From Mycobacterium sp. MBM (lineage in GTDB: Bacteria > Actinomycetota > Actinomycetes > Mycobacteriales > Mycobacteriaceae), in the NCBI GenBank assembly GCA_021648845.1, contig JAKJHY010000006.1, positions 186,001 through 250,000 on the forward strand: DNA of 64,000 bases, written 5' to 3'. The number at the start of each line of letters is the position of its first letter. Position 1 is the first letter of the stretch. Made by a program: the position numbers and the translations under genes. The notes beneath the pieces were generated by a model. That model ran no database searches, was not told where the DNA came from, and saw only the letters and a program-made list of their open reading frames with translations. Positions 11,771-21,703 of this stretch are shown piece after piece.

Positions 11771-12760
11771 TCAGTCCGGCCGGCTTCGGTGATCGGCGGT
11801 GAAGACCTCGCGCAGCGGTCTGCGCGGTGTCGGCGGCGGGCTGTCCTCGCCGGCCGGTGCCAAACCCACCCGGATGAGCACCTGGGGTAGCTCCCGACCG
11901 GTCAGTGCACACACCACCGCGCGGCTGGCGGGTAGCTCGGTCAGATGTGTCAAGGTGCAGGACGCCAACCCCGCCATGGTGGCGTCCAGCAGGACCGCCG
12001 AGAGGGCTTCGCCACATCGCAGGATGTCGAGGCGGGTGTCGTCATGCGCGGACAGGACGACGATCGCGGCGCGATCCTCATGCACCCCGGGGCGTCGATC
12101 ACCGTGATGGGTGACGGGAAACTGGCGGCCCAGGCCGACTCGGTCAGCTTCGGCCGAGGACACCAACGCGCTGTGCGGGATCCCGATCGCGGGATCGAAT
12201 GACGATGTCCACCAATCGAGATCAGCGTGATACGCGGAGTCGTAGCGGCGATCGACCTCGGCGAGTGCAGAGGCCCTCACCAACTCTGGGCGCGCGCCGT
12301 CGCCGAGCACATCGGCAAGGGCGGCGTCGCCGACGGCTCGGCGCATGGTCGTCTCGAACTCGTCCCACCCCGTCGGGGCGGCGAATGCCAGACGGTCGGT
12401 GCGGCGCCGGCGGATGGCGTGCGCCCGTTGCTCGTGGCCCTCGGTGACCAACGGCGCCGCAGCGAAATCCAGGGATGCCAAATGCTTGTGGTCGTTCGGA
12501 TTCGGGTAGTAGTCGACGTTCGTCGTCCAGCCAGCCGCGCGCATCGCGACCCGCAGATGGTCGAGTACCGCACCGCAACTCAACAGCGTCAGCCGGCCGG
12601 ACGTATCGGATTGCACCATTCGGGTGGGATCGAGATGCAGCTCCAGAGCCTGGCCGGTGTCGATCCAGCGCCACGGTTGGCTGTTGTGAAAAGACGGTGC
12701 CCGACAGGCCAATTGGAGTGACTCCTCCAACACGGCCGAACTCACCACGGTGCGCGGCAT
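11771..12760 (-). CDS. Acg-like nitroreductase-fold protein (Rv2032/Rv3131 family)
   Basis: 329 aa. N-terminal APSFHNSQPWRW is the family hallmark, followed by a long region with two nitroreductase-like halves. Members bind flavin but many lack NAD(P)H activity; Rv2032 (Acg) and Rv3131 are strongly DosR-induced. The start MPRTVV at 12760 is preferred over an upstream in-frame ATG because homology begins there. A near-perfect Dos box sits 67 bases upstream. The stop is 51 bases before dosR, giving an acg-dosR-dosS order; in M. tuberculosis dosR-dosS instead follow a Usp gene. Confidence 0.88.
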   Translation of the reverse strand: MPRTVVSSAVLEESLQLACRAPSFHNSQPWRWIDTGQALELHLDPTRMVQSDTSGRLTLLSCGAVLDHLRVAMRAAGWTTNVDYYPNPNDHKHLASLDFAAAPLVTEGHEQRAHAIRRRRTDRLAFAAPTGWDEFETTMRRAVGDAALADVLGDGARPELVRASALAEVDRRYDSAYHADLDWWTSSFDPAIGIPHSALVSSAEADRVGLGRQFPVTHHGDRRPGVHEDRAAIVVLSAHDDTRLDILRCGEALSAVLLDATMAGLASCTLTHLTELPASRAVVCALTGRELPQVLIRVGLAPAGEDSPPPTPRRPLREVFTADHRSRPD

Positions 12761-12826
12761 CGGCGGTCCTTCCCAGTGTGCTGCATCGACACACCCACCG
12801 TCGCGCATCCGCCGCCCGCCAGGGAA

Positions 12827-12840
12827 GGGCCATTGGTCCC
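12827..12840 (-). promoter_or_regulatory. Dos-box-like DevR/DosR binding site
   Basis: GGGCCATTGGTCCC (plus-strand reading) is itself nearly palindromic (GGGCCA/TGGTCCC) and matches 11 of 13 fixed DosR positions. It lies 67 bases upstream of the acg-like gene and 147 bases upstream of the divergent Rv2004c-type gene, so it could serve both. Confidence 0.75.
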
Positions 12841-12986
12841 ACGTTCTGCCGAGGGATCACGTCGGTATCGGCACCCGGTCGTTGTCGGAAAGGGTCTTTG
12901 TGCTCTGCGGCGCCGTGACCTTCAGGGCGGATTCGGGGCCGCTCGGCCACTGGCCGCAGCCGATGCCGGCCGCGACGATTGTCACC

Positions 12987-14483
12987 ATGGACGCAGCACC
13001 GGCCATCCTCGGACGCGCCACCATCACCCAGCACGCGGATACGGCCGCGACCCTGCACGAAACACACACCGGGATCGTGGTGTTGGTGGGTGAGCGCGCC
13101 TACAAGGCCAAGAAGCCGGTGGTCACCGATTTCTTGGATTTCAGCACCCCGCAGTCGCGCGAGCACGCCTGTCAGCGAGAGATCACGCTGAACCGCAGGC
13201 TGGCACCGTCAAGCTATCTGGGCGTCGCCCATCTCAGCGATGTCGACGGCGGTGCACCCGAACCGGTCATCGTGATGCGCCGTCACCCGGACGCGAATCG
13301 CCTGTCCACGATGGTCCGCGACGGGCAGCCTGTTGCCGACCAACTCGGTGAGATCGCCGGTGTGCTGGCGCGCTTTCACGCCACCGCGGAGCGGGGACGA
13401 CAGATCGATGCCTGTGCGACGCTGGAAGCGCTGTCAGCTCGCTGGCGGGAGAACCTGACCGAGCTGAACCGCTATACCGGCCGGCTGTTGTCGGCCGACG
13501 CGGTCACCGACGTCGAACGGATGGCCACTCGCTTCCTCGCGGGTAGGGCAGTGTTGTTCGCGCAGCGCATCCTTGAGCGCAGGATCCTCGACGGGCACGG
13601 CGATCTGCTGGCCACCGACATCTTCTGCATGCCGGACGGACCGGCGATGCTGGACTGTCTGGAGTTCGACGACCAGCTGCGCTACGTCGATGGCATCGAC
13701 GATGCCGCCTTCCTGGCCATGGATCTGGAATTCCTGGGCCGCGGTGACCTCGGTGCGCACTTCCTTGGCAGGTACCGCACACTCGCCGAGGATCCCGCGC
13801 CGGCTGCTCTGCAGCACTTCTATATCGGCTACCGCGCCCTGGTCAGGACAAAGGTCGACTGTATCCGTGCCGATCAAGGCAGCGTGGAGGCGGTTGCCGA
13901 TGCCCGCCGGCACCTAGACATCGCGGTCGCCCACCTGCGGGCCGGCACGGTGCAGTTGATCATCGTCGGTGGCGGCCCCGGCACCGGGAAGACCACTGTG
14001 TCCCGCGCGCTCGCCGAAGAGCTGGGCGCCCAGATCATCTCGACCGACGACGTGCGGCGTGAACTGCACCAGCGTGGGGTCATCGCCGGTGCGGCCGGCG
14101 ATGCGTTCGCGGGACTGTACGCACCGGCGAACGTCGACATCGTCTACGACGAGATCCTGCGCAGAGCGCACCTGCTGCTGGCCGGCGGCCACTCGGTGAT
14201 CCTCGACGGAACGTGGCGCGACCCGCGACATCGCGCATCGGCACACCGTGTCGGCGCGGAATCTGCCGCGCCGGTGCTGGAATTCCTCTGCACCACAACG
14301 CTTGACGAAGCGATATCGCGTATCGAGACGCGAACCGACACCACCTCCGACGCCACGCCAGAGATCGCGGCAGAGCTGACAGCGGTTGCCGCGCAATGGA
14401 ACACGGCGCATCGACTCGACACGGGTCGGCCGCTCCGGCAAAACGTCGAACAAGCCCAACAGATCTGCCGTTCGGCGGTCTGA
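12987..14483 (+). CDS. APH-like domain + P-loop kinase fusion (Rv2004c homologue)
   Basis: 498 aa, the same length as I recall for Rv2004c. The N-terminal 330 residues resemble aminoglycoside/choline phosphotransferase folds, with catalytic-type HGDLLATDIF near residue 205 and LEFDDQLRYVD. The C-terminal 160 residues are an AAA_33/zeta-toxin-like P-loop kinase with Walker A GGGPGTGKTT near residue 330 and STDDVRREL. Substrate unknown. The start is the ATG directly before DAAPAILGRATI; upstream codons in frame are not family-like. It opens a plus-strand run with adh and ppsA. Confidence 0.88.
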   Translation: MDAAPAILGRATITQHADTAATLHETHTGIVVLVGERAYKAKKPVVTDFLDFSTPQSREHACQREITLNRRLAPSSYLGVAHLSDVDGGAPEPVIVMRRHPDANRLSTMVRDGQPVADQLGEIAGVLARFHATAERGRQIDACATLEALSARWRENLTELNRYTGRLLSADAVTDVERMATRFLAGRAVLFAQRILERRILDGHGDLLATDIFCMPDGPAMLDCLEFDDQLRYVDGIDDAAFLAMDLEFLGRGDLGAHFLGRYRTLAEDPAPAALQHFYIGYRALVRTKVDCIRADQGSVEAVADARRHLDIAVAHLRAGTVQLIIVGGGPGTGKTTVSRALAEELGAQIISTDDVRRELHQRGVIAGAAGDAFAGLYAPANVDIVYDEILRRAHLLLAGGHSVILDGTWRDPRHRASAHRVGAESAAPVLEFLCTTTLDEAISRIETRTDTTSDATPEIAAELTAVAAQWNTAHRLDTGRPLRQNVEQAQQICRSAV

Positions 14484-14528
14484 CCTGCTCGCATCGGGCA
14501 ATACCGCCCCGGCCGAAAGGAATCCCTC

Positions 14529-15575
14529 ATGAAAGCACTCGTGTACCACGGTCCCGGATCGCGCAGCTGGCAGGAAGTTCCCGACCCGCAGATCCAGCAA
14601 CCCACCGACGCTGTGGTGCGTGTCGACGCGGTCACCATCTGCGGCACGGACCTGCACATTCTCAAAGGTGACGTGCCGGAGGTCGAGTCGGGCCGAATCC
14701 TGGGGCATGAAGCGGTCGGCACCGTCACCGCCGTGGGCGCGGCGGTGACCAACCTCGCACCCGGCGACCGCGTGCTGGTGTCCTGTATCAGCGCCTGCGG
14801 CAGCTGCCGCTACTGCCGCGAGGGCAGCTACGGACAGTGCCTCGGCGGCGGCGGATGGATTCTCGGCCACCTCATCGACGGCACGCAGGCCGAGTACGTG
14901 CGCGTCCCGTTCGCCGATCATTCGACGCACAAGGTGCCCGACGGGGTGAGCAACGCCGACATGCTGATGCTGGCCGACATCTTGCCCACGTCATACGAGG
15001 TGGGCGTGCTCAACGGCGCCGTTTGCCCGGGGGATGTCGTCGCGATCGTCGGCGCGGGGCCGATCGGGCTGGCGGCCATCCTGACCGCGCGCCTGGTCAG
15101 CCCCAGTCACATCGTGGCGATCGACGTGGCCGACTCGCGGCTCGAAGCGGCCCGCGCATTCGGCGCCGATATCGTGGTGAATCCGGGCACGCAGTCGGCG
15201 CGGTCGGTGATCGACGGACTTACCGATGGCCTCGGCGCGGATTGCGCGATGGAGGCGGTCGGAACACCGGGTACGTTCGAAGACGCCGTGAAATTGGTGC
15301 GTCCCGGCGGTCATGTCGCCAATATCGGCGTGCACGGTGCGCCCGCCACCCTGCATCTGGAAGACATCTGGATCAAGAACCTGACGATCACCACCGGTTT
15401 GGTCGACACCTACTCCACGCCGAGGCTCATCGGTCTGGTCGCCGGCCGCCAACTTGACACCTCGGCGATGATCACCCACCGATTCACCTTCGACGACTTC
15501 GAGGACGCCTACGACGTGTTCAGTCGGGCCGGGCAGACCGGTGCCTTGAAGGTTCTCGTGACGGCCGCGAAATGA
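14529..15575 (+). CDS. Zinc-dependent alcohol dehydrogenase (MDR family)
   Basis: 348 aa. Catalytic zinc ligands Cys38 (ICGTDLH) and His61 (LGHEAVG), structural zinc cysteines in [15 protein letters not shown], and the NAD-binding VGAGPIG near residue 175. This is the threonine/alcohol dehydrogenase branch of the medium-chain family, oxidising alcohols with NAD+ or the reverse. AAAGGAA precedes the ATG by 7 bases. It starts 45 bases after the Rv2004c-type gene and its stop overlaps the ppsA start (ATGA), so the products are made together. Confidence 0.92.
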   Translation: MKALVYHGPGSRSWQEVPDPQIQQPTDAVVRVDAVTICGTDLHILKGDVPEVESGRILGHEAVGTVTAVGAAVTNLAPGDRVLVSCISACGSCRYCREGSYGQCLGGGGWILGHLIDGTQAEYVRVPFADHSTHKVPDGVSNADMLMLADILPTSYEVGVLNGAVCPGDVVAIVGAGPIGLAAILTARLVSPSHIVAIDVADSRLEAARAFGADIVVNPGTQSARSVIDGLTDGLGADCAMEAVGTPGTFEDAVKLVRPGGHVANIGVHGAPATLHLEDIWIKNLTITTGLVDTYSTPRLIGLVAGRQLDTSAMITHRFTFDDFEDAYDVFSRAGQTGALKVLVTAAK

Positions 15576-17914
15576 CTGCGCAGACAGCATCGGTGACGCC
15601 CGATACCGCGGTGGTGCGCGCCATCGCAGACCTGCGGCTCTCCGAGGCCGACCGGGCCGGCGGTAAGGGCGCCAATCTCGGTGAGCTGTGTGCGGCGGGA
15701 CTGCCCGTCCCACCCGGATTCGTGGTGTTGTGCGACGCCTACCGGCGTTCGACGCGTGGTGTTGCCGAAGACCTGGCCGCCCTGCACCGCGATGCGCTGG
15801 CGAATGTGGCCGATGTGGCCCGCCTGGAGGAGTTGTGCCGCCGCATGCGCCAGTTGGTCGAGACCGCGCGGGTGGACGGCCGAATCCGCCCGGAGATCGA
15901 GGCGGCCTATCGCGCGCTCGGGCCCGATGTGGTGGTCGCCGTGCGGTCTTCGGCCGCCGGCGAGGACGGCAGCGACGCCTCGTTCGCCGGAATGAACAAG
16001 ACGATCACCAATGTCTGCGGCGATGCCGAACTGATCGATGCCGTGGTGCGGTGCTGGGCGTCGTTGTTCACGCCACGGGTGCTCACCTACCGTGCCAGTC
16101 GCGGGTTCACCGATGACCCCGAGATGGCTGTCGTGGTGCAGACGATGATCCCCGCGGACCGCGCCGGGGTGGCGTTCACCGTCGACCCGGGCAGCGGGAA
16201 CCCCGACCATCTCGTGATCGAGGCGGCGTTCGGCCAGGGCGAGGTCGTGGTGGCCGGCAGCGTGATTCCCGATACCTATGTCATCGACAAGAAGACGTTG
16301 CGCATCGTGGACACCCGGATCGGCAGCAAGCCGTTCAAGATCGTCAAGGGCGACGACGGGCACGACACCATCGTTGCGATCGAGCGCGACCAAGTCGAGG
16401 CGCAGGTCCTCACCGATGACGATGTGCACACCATTGCCCAGCTCGCGGTCGCGGTCGAACGCCACTACGGCTGCCCGCAGGACATCGAATGGGTGGTGGC
16501 CGGTGACACGACATGGCTGGTGCAATCCCGGCCGATCACCACCTTGGCGACGGTGGGCGCAGCGGCCACCGGCGCGGATCGGCCCGCCGACGTGCTGGTG
16601 CGTGGACTGGCCGCCGCCCCCGGCACCGCCACCGGACGTGTCCGGGTGCTGCAAACCCCCCAGGCGGGAGCGCAGCTGCTCGACGGCGAGATCCTGGTGG
16701 CGCCCATGACGAATCCGGATTGGCTGCCCTCCATCCGGCGGGCCGGTGCGCTGGTCACCGAGGGTGGGGGCATGACCTGTCACGCCGCGATCGTCGCCCG
16801 CGAACTGGCGGTTCCGTGTGTCGTCGGTGCCCGTTCTGCGACCACCACGCTGCCCCAGGGTGCCTTGGTGACTGTCGACGGCACCCACGGCCAGGTCCGC
16901 TCGGCGACAGCGGGATCGGCATCGGTGGGCACGACCGCCCGCATGCCGGCCGACAGCACCCCCGTGGCGGATGGGCAGGCCACGGCAACAAGGATTTACG
17001 TCAACCTCGCGCTGCCCGACGCCGCCGAGCGGGTCGCCGCCGCGCCGGTGGACGGGGTGGGGTTGTTGCGCGCAGAACTCATGCTCACCGATGCGCTGGC
17101 CGGTGAGCATCCGCGCACCCTGATGGCCCGCGGCGAGCAGGACCGGATGGTCGCCGCCATGACCGCCGCCATCGGTCGCATCGCCGCCGCCTTCGCGCCG
17201 CGACCGGTCATCTACCGCGCAACCGACTTCCGCAGCAACGAGTTTCGCAATCTCGGCGGTGGCCAGGACTACGAACCGGTCGAGAACAATCCGATGATCG
17301 GGTATCGCGGCTGCTACCGCTATGTCAAGGAACCGGATCTGTTCGCGTTGGAACTGCGGGCGCTGGCCGACGTCCGGGATCAGTACCCGAACGTGCACCT
17401 GATGATTCCGTTCGTACGGACACGTTGGGAACTGGAAGAGTGTCTGGAACTCGTCGACGCCAGCCGACTCGGGCGCCAACGCGGCCTGCACCGCTGGGTG
17501 ATGGCGGAGGTGCCCTCGGTGGTGCACTGGCTGCCGACCTATATCGGCATGGGCATCGACGGTGTCTCCATTGGCAGCAACGACCTCACCCAACTGGTGC
17601 TCGGCGTAGATCGTGACTCCGAAATCTGCGCCGAGGTCTTCGACGAATCGGACCCGGCGGTACTCGAGGCGATCGGGCGGATCATCGATACGGCCAACAA
17701 GTACGGTGTGACATCGTCGCTGTGCGGGCAGGCGCCGTCCAGAGATCCGCTGTTCGCCGAACACCTGGTCAACATGGGCATCACGTCGATCTCGGTGAAC
17801 CCCGACGCCATCGGGGCCGCGCGTCACGCGGTGGCCGCAGCCGAGCAGCGTCTACTGCTGCAGGCCGCGCGGCGCGCACGCGGCGACCACACCGCGGCGC
17901 CCGGCGACCGCTGA
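15572..17914 (+). CDS. ppsA: Phosphoenolpyruvate synthase (pyruvate, water dikinase)
   Basis: 780 aa (E. coli PpsA 792). N-terminal ATP-grasp domain starts at [11 protein letters not shown] near residue 31. The swivelling phosphohistidine domain has [15 protein letters not shown] near residue 395. The C-terminal PEP/pyruvate barrel ends with [12 protein letters not shown] and [11 protein letters not shown], holding the catalytic Cys. It converts pyruvate + ATP to PEP + AMP + phosphate, a gluconeogenic step suited to carbon shifts in dormancy. The first 4 bases overlap adh. Confidence 0.94.
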   Translation: MTAQTASVTPDTAVVRAIADLRLSEADRAGGKGANLGELCAAGLPVPPGFVVLCDAYRRSTRGVAEDLAALHRDALANVADVARLEELCRRMRQLVETARVDGRIRPEIEAAYRALGPDVVVAVRSSAAGEDGSDASFAGMNKTITNVCGDAELIDAVVRCWASLFTPRVLTYRASRGFTDDPEMAVVVQTMIPADRAGVAFTVDPGSGNPDHLVIEAAFGQGEVVVAGSVIPDTYVIDKKTLRIVDTRIGSKPFKIVKGDDGHDTIVAIERDQVEAQVLTDDDVHTIAQLAVAVERHYGCPQDIEWVVAGDTTWLVQSRPITTLATVGAAATGADRPADVLVRGLAAAPGTATGRVRVLQTPQAGAQLLDGEILVAPMTNPDWLPSIRRAGALVTEGGGMTCHAAIVARELAVPCVVGARSATTTLPQGALVTVDGTHGQVRSATAGSASVGTTARMPADSTPVADGQATATRIYVNLALPDAAERVAAAPVDGVGLLRAELMLTDALAGEHPRTLMARGEQDRMVAAMTAAIGRIAAAFAPRPVIYRATDFRSNEFRNLGGGQDYEPVENNPMIGYRGCYRYVKEPDLFALELRALADVRDQYPNVHLMIPFVRTRWELEECLELVDASRLGRQRGLHRWVMAEVPSVVHWLPTYIGMGIDGVSIGSNDLTQLVLGVDRDSEICAEVFDESDPAVLEAIGRIIDTANKYGVTSSLCGQAPSRDPLFAEHLVNMGITSISVNPDAIGAARHAVAAAEQRLLLQAARRARGDHTAAPGDR

Positions 17915-17950
17915 TGCCTGCGGTCGCGGGGGACCTAATACGTGTCGTTG

Positions 17951-17964
17951 AGGACCAATGGCCG
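17951..17964 (-). promoter_or_regulatory. Dos-box-like DevR/DosR binding site
   Basis: Minus-strand reading CGGCCATTGGTCCT differs at only two positions from the site at 12827 (GGGCCATTGGTCCC). It is 74 bases upstream of the Usp start at 18038. Confidence 0.6.
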
Positions 17965-18037
17965 CAGCGTGGCCCGCTCTCGGGTGCATAGCCTCGAGGT
18001 GACGCTTTAGATGCCAGCCCGCCACCGGAAGAATGCC

Positions 18038-18874
18038 ATGACCACATCGGGATCGAATCGCATCGTCGTCGGTGTCGACGGCTCCAAATCGGCTGTCAAG
18101 GCCGCGCTCTGGGCAGCCGATGAGGCGGAAAGCCGGGACCTTCCGTTGCGGCTGATCTACGTCGTCGACCGACATCACCATGACCGCCATCACCATGACG
18201 AAGGCCGTGCCGTGGAGTACGGGCACCGGGTGTTGCGCGCGGTCGCCGATGAACTCAGTGGCACCGGTCAACAGGTCAAGGTGGAGGTCGACCTCCTACA
18301 CGGAGATCCTGTCGACGTCCTTGCCGAGGCGTCCCGTTCGGCGGAAATGGTGTGCGTCGGCTGGAAGGGGCGACACGACTCCGGATCAGCGGGACGCGGC
18401 GCGACCGCAGCCGGATTGGCGGTGGCGGCGCACTGTTCGGTGGCCATCGTGCGTCGGCGCCGCGCGCATCGGGGGGTGGGTCCGCATCGCTGGATCGTCG
18501 CGGTCCTCGGCACCCACTTCTCCGCGCAGGGCATCCTGACCAGGGCGCTGGACGAGGCATTGCTGCGTCACGCGGAGATACTGGCCTTGACGCCATGGGG
18601 TGCAGAATCTGCGCAGACGGAGTCCCTGCGGGCCGAATTCATCGCCCAACTCGACGATCGCGATCCGGCCGCCGACATCACGCTCTGCGTGCTGCCGAGG
18701 CCGGACGATATCACCGACCTGCTGGCCCAGAGCGCCGATATCGATCAGCTCGTCATCGCCTCGGCCGACGATGACGAACTCGTGGAACAACTGAGGGGTA
18801 CCGGCGTGCGGGACACGCTGCGCGGCACGAATTGTTCTGTTCTTCTTGTGCATTCGGACCGGAAGGCGCAATGA
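18038..18874 (+). CDS. Divergent universal stress protein with a His-rich insert
   Basis: 278 aa. The first Usp domain is clear (RIVVGVDGSKSAVKAALWA) but its ATP loop is degenerate (GWKGRHDSGSAGRG), and the second domain lacks both the DGS start and the ATP motif. A loop at residues 45-54 reads RHHHDRHHHD, two HHHD units that could bind metal. GGAAG lies 7 bases before the ATG at 18038; an upstream in-frame ATG at 18011 has no good ribosome site. A Dos-box-like site upstream suggests the same regulon. Confidence 0.82.
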   Translation: MTTSGSNRIVVGVDGSKSAVKAALWAADEAESRDLPLRLIYVVDRHHHDRHHHDEGRAVEYGHRVLRAVADELSGTGQQVKVEVDLLHGDPVDVLAEASRSAEMVCVGWKGRHDSGSAGRGATAAGLAVAAHCSVAIVRRRRAHRGVGPHRWIVAVLGTHFSAQGILTRALDEALLRHAEILALTPWGAESAQTESLRAEFIAQLDDRDPAADITLCVLPRPDDITDLLAQSADIDQLVIASADDDELVEQLRGTGVRDTLRGTNCSVLLVHSDRKAQ

Positions 18875-18929
18875 GGCGGATGCCCGCGCGGGAGCTTGCT
18901 GTTCTGGCATGCCCCACTACGCTGGCGCC

Positions 18930-19526
18930 ATGAGCCGTCCCACCCTGCGCAATCTGTCCGATCTGCCGTCTTCGCCGCCCTCGCTCCGCGATTCGGCGCT
19001 GGTGCTGGTGGACTGCCAGAACACCTACACCTACGGGGTGATGGAACTCGACGGGGTGCAGGCCGCGCTCGAGGAGACGGCGACCCTGCTGGACCGGGCC
19101 CGCACCGCGGGCGTCCCGGTCATCCACATCCAGCACAATGGCGGACCGGGCTCGCCCTATGACATCACCGCCGAGGTGGGCGCCATCGTCGGATCGGTCG
19201 CCCCGCGCGACGGTGAGCCGGTGATCGTCAAACAGTTCCCCAACTCGTTCGTGCAGACCGACCTCGATGACCGCCTCAAAGCCGTCGGCGCCGGCAATCT
19301 GCTACTTGCCGGGTTCATGACGCACATGTGCATCAACTCCACCGCGCGCGGCGCGTTCAACCTCGGCTACGCGCCGACGGTGGTCGCCGGTGCCACCGCC
19401 ACCCGACCGCTGCCCGGTGTCGGCGGCGAGGTCGTACCTGCGGCAACGCTGCAAGCAGCAAGCCTGGCCGCACTGTCGGATCTGTTCGCCGTCGTGGTGC
19501 CCGATGCCGCGGCCGTCCCGGACTGA
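18930..19526 (+). CDS. Isochorismatase-family cysteine hydrolase
   Basis: 198 aa. The catalytic triad of the family is visible: Asp in ALVLVDCQNTY near residue 28, Lys in VIVKQFPNSF, and Cys in AGFMTHMCINSTARGA near residue 133. The family hydrolyses amide or vinyl-ether bonds; the substrate here is unknown (nicotinamidase-like and isochorismatase-like members look alike). Start at the ATG followed by SRPTLRN; no Dos box is seen and the gene sits 55 bases after the Usp gene. Confidence 0.87.
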   Translation: MSRPTLRNLSDLPSSPPSLRDSALVLVDCQNTYTYGVMELDGVQAALEETATLLDRARTAGVPVIHIQHNGGPGSPYDITAEVGAIVGSVAPRDGEPVIVKQFPNSFVQTDLDDRLKAVGAGNLLLAGFMTHMCINSTARGAFNLGYAPTVVAGATATRPLPGVGGEVVPAATLQAASLAALSDLFAVVVPDAAAVPD

Positions 19527-19562
19527 CGCCGCCCCGCCACCGCGGATCGCCGGGAAATTGCC

Positions 19563-20276
19563 GTGCGCAACCGCGCCGAAGCGGTCAAGCTGGTCGACGT
19601 GAGCACCGAGCGTCCGTCCACCCGCGTCAGCCGGCTTCGCGAAAAGCAGCGCACGGACCGTGCCGGCCTCGACGGCCTGCTCGACAGCACGCCGCTGGCC
19701 ACCGTCGCGCTGATCCGCGACGGGCATCCGGTGGCCTTCCCGACCGGGTTTGCCCGCGTCGGTGACGATCTGGTGATCCACGGTTCGACCGGTTCGCCGT
19801 GGATGCGAGCCTTGGCCGACGGTGCGCACGCCGCAGTGTCGGTGACCGCGCTGGAGGGAGTCATGGTGGCGCGCAGCGGGTTCGAATCCTCCTTCCATTA
19901 CCGCAGCGCGACACTGTTCGGCACGTTCGCCGTCGTCGCCGAGGCGGAGAAGAACCGCTACCTGGAAGCGCTCACCGATGCGTTCATCCCGGGGCGGGTC
20001 GCCGAACTGCGGCCCAGCACCACCCGGGAGCTGGCGGCCAGCCTGGCGCTGCGGTTGCCGATCGGCGCGGACAACTGGTCACTGAAGGTCAGCGCCGGCT
20101 GGCCCGAGGATGCGGAGTCCGATGTGGCCGGCGGCGCCTGGGCCGGGGTGGTGCCGCTGACCGTCAGCTACGGCACCCCGCAACGCGCGCCGGATTGTGA
20201 TCCCGCCATCCCGGTGCCCGCCTCGGTGCAGGCCATGACCGGCCCGCTGCGCAACGTCGCCCCGCCGCTGCGCTGA
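19563..20276 (+). CDS. PPOX-class flavin/F420-binding split-barrel protein
   Basis: About 237 aa from GTG 19563; a second GTG at 19599 is equally possible and puts [19 protein letters not shown] at the N-terminus. The split-barrel signature is [42 protein letters not shown], as in pyridoxamine-5'-phosphate oxidase-like proteins. Many actinobacterial members bind FMN or F420 or degrade haem; I cannot choose. It follows the hydrolase by 36 bases on the same strand. Confidence 0.82.
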   Translation: MRNRAEAVKLVDVSTERPSTRVSRLREKQRTDRAGLDGLLDSTPLATVALIRDGHPVAFPTGFARVGDDLVIHGSTGSPWMRALADGAHAAVSVTALEGVMVARSGFESSFHYRSATLFGTFAVVAEAEKNRYLEALTDAFIPGRVAELRPSTTRELAASLALRLPIGADNWSLKVSAGWPEDAESDVAGGAWAGVVPLTVSYGTPQRAPDCDPAIPVPASVQAMTGPLRNVAPPLR

Positions 20277-20307
20277 TCTGCGCACCTGCAATGGCACAAT
20301 TCGCACT

Positions 20308-20784
20308 ATGCGGATGTCGGCGAAGGCGGAGTACGCCGTCCGCGCCATGGTCGAGCTGGCCACCGTCGAGGGCGGTGAACTGGTCAAAACCGATGTTCTG
20401 GCCAAGGCGCAGGGCATCCCGGCACAGTTTCTGGTCGATATCCTTTCCGACCTGCGGACCGACCGGCTGGTGCGCAGCCATCGCGGGCGCGACGGTGGCT
20501 ACGAGCTGGCCCGGGCGGCCGCCGATATCAGCATCGCCGACGTGCTGCGCTGCATCGACGGGCCACTGGCCAGTGTCCGTGACATCGGCCTGGGCGATCT
20601 GCCGTACTCGGGGCCCACGGCGGCGCTGACCGATGTGTGGCGGGCGTTGCGGGCCAGCATGCGCTCGGTGCTGGAGGAGACCAGCCTGGCCGACGTGGCC
20701 GCCGGGGCCCTGCCCGCTCATGTGACGGAGCTGGCCAGCGATTACCGCAACCAGGAAGCCGCCCGCGGGCACGCGGCGACCTGA
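20308..20784 (+). CDS. Rrf2-family transcriptional regulator
   Basis: 158 aa. N-terminal winged helix typical of Rrf2: [18 protein letters not shown], then [21 protein letters not shown] and the wing [15 protein letters not shown]. The three-cysteine [2Fe-2S] site of IscR/NsrR is absent (only one Cys, in the CIDGPL motif), so it probably does not carry an Fe-S cluster of that kind. It starts 31 bases after the PPOX gene and is convergent with the DUF4097-like gene. Confidence 0.9.
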   Translation: MRMSAKAEYAVRAMVELATVEGGELVKTDVLAKAQGIPAQFLVDILSDLRTDRLVRSHRGRDGGYELARAAADISIADVLRCIDGPLASVRDIGLGDLPYSGPTAALTDVWRALRASMRSVLEETSLADVAAGALPAHVTELASDYRNQEAARGHAAT

Positions 20785-20805
20785 CGGCCCTGGTGGTCGC
20801 TGGGA

Positions 20806-21678
20806 TCAGCGATCGATGCCACGCAGCGACTCGATCGAGATCGCACCGTCTCGCGTGGTCGCGGTGACCGTGGCGGTGGCACGCGACGCCTCGGTGGTCT
20901 GCGGCACCCGCACCCTGACCGCGCCGTCACCGGACTGGGCCCGCACCAGGTAGGGGCCCGGGTCCGGCAGCGAGATGTCGATATCCCCGTCGCGGGTGGC
21001 GGCCTCGATCTGCGGCGGCACCTCGGCGAAGCGCATCTGCACGTCCCCGTCCCTGGTCTCGGCGATGAACGACTCGGTGACCGAAACGGCCCGGCGAGCG
21101 CGCACATCGCTGTCGTTACCGCGTACCTCGATGCGGCGTACCGCGCCGTTCAGCAACACCGCGCCGTCGTCGTTGGTGGCGGTGAGCCGGTCCAGATCGG
21201 CGTCCGCGATCAGCAGACCGGTTTGCTGGCGAACCGTGACCGCGAGCCGTCGCCCGAGGTCCGGCGGCACGGTGATGGTGATCTGACCGGGGTCGCCGAA
21301 GGACAACATTCCGGGCTGCGCATCGATGCGGATCTGGGTGTCGCCGCCACTGTGGGTGACCGCAAGTTCGTCGCGGTCATCGCGGCGGGTGGTCACCATC
21401 CGCAGATCGATCCTGGGCGTGGTGGCCTCCCGGTCGGCGACGATGCGCACGGCGGTCGGCGAGCCCCCGGTGTCGACCGTGAGTGTCCGCATGGTCGGGG
21501 GCAGGTTCTGCTGGTCGGTGACCAGTCGCAGCGAGCTGAGGCCCCACGCCGCGGCCGTCAGCAGCGCCACGACGATCGCGACGATCACCGTGGCCGCGAT
21601 GACCAGTGCCGCGCGCACCGCGGTGCGTCCGCCCGGCGACAACGACGGCGGGCCGGGGGGAGTGAGTGTGGTGGTCAT
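20806..21678 (-). CDS. Membrane-anchored DUF4097-like beta-helical protein
   Basis: 290 aa. One N-terminal membrane helix (about residues 20-46, rich in Ala/Val/Ile), then an extracytoplasmic region of repeated short strands: VRGNDSDVRAR, ETRDGDVQMRF, ATRDGDIDISL, SGDGAVRVRV, TTRDGAISIES. This spacing is typical of the DUF4097/DUF4098 adhesin-like beta-solenoids often encoded beside two-component systems. It lies 25 bases downstream of the response regulator, so it is likely part of the operon. Function unknown. Confidence 0.8.
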   Translation of the reverse strand: MTTTLTPPGPPSLSPGGRTAVRAALVIAATVIVAIVVALLTAAAWGLSSLRLVTDQQNLPPTMRTLTVDTGGSPTAVRIVADREATTPRIDLRMVTTRRDDRDELAVTHSGGDTQIRIDAQPGMLSFGDPGQITITVPPDLGRRLAVTVRQQTGLLIADADLDRLTATNDDGAVLLNGAVRRIEVRGNDSDVRARRAVSVTESFIAETRDGDVQMRFAEVPPQIEAATRDGDIDISLPDPGPYLVRAQSGDGAVRVRVPQTTEASRATATVTATTRDGAISIESLRGIDR

Positions 21679-21703
21679 GTGTTCTCTCTCGGGTCGGCGC
21701 GGA

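Noticed and set aside
12892-12905. GGGTCTTTGTGCTC as a sixth Dos box
   Set aside because: Matches only about 9 of 13 positions and lacks the right half of the palindrome; the site at 12827 explains the promoter better.
15509-17827. 772-residue open frame on the minus strand
   Set aside because: Antisense shadow of ppsA, whose catalytic motifs are all on the plus strand; composition is the Arg/Gly/His-rich type typical of GC-rich mirror frames.
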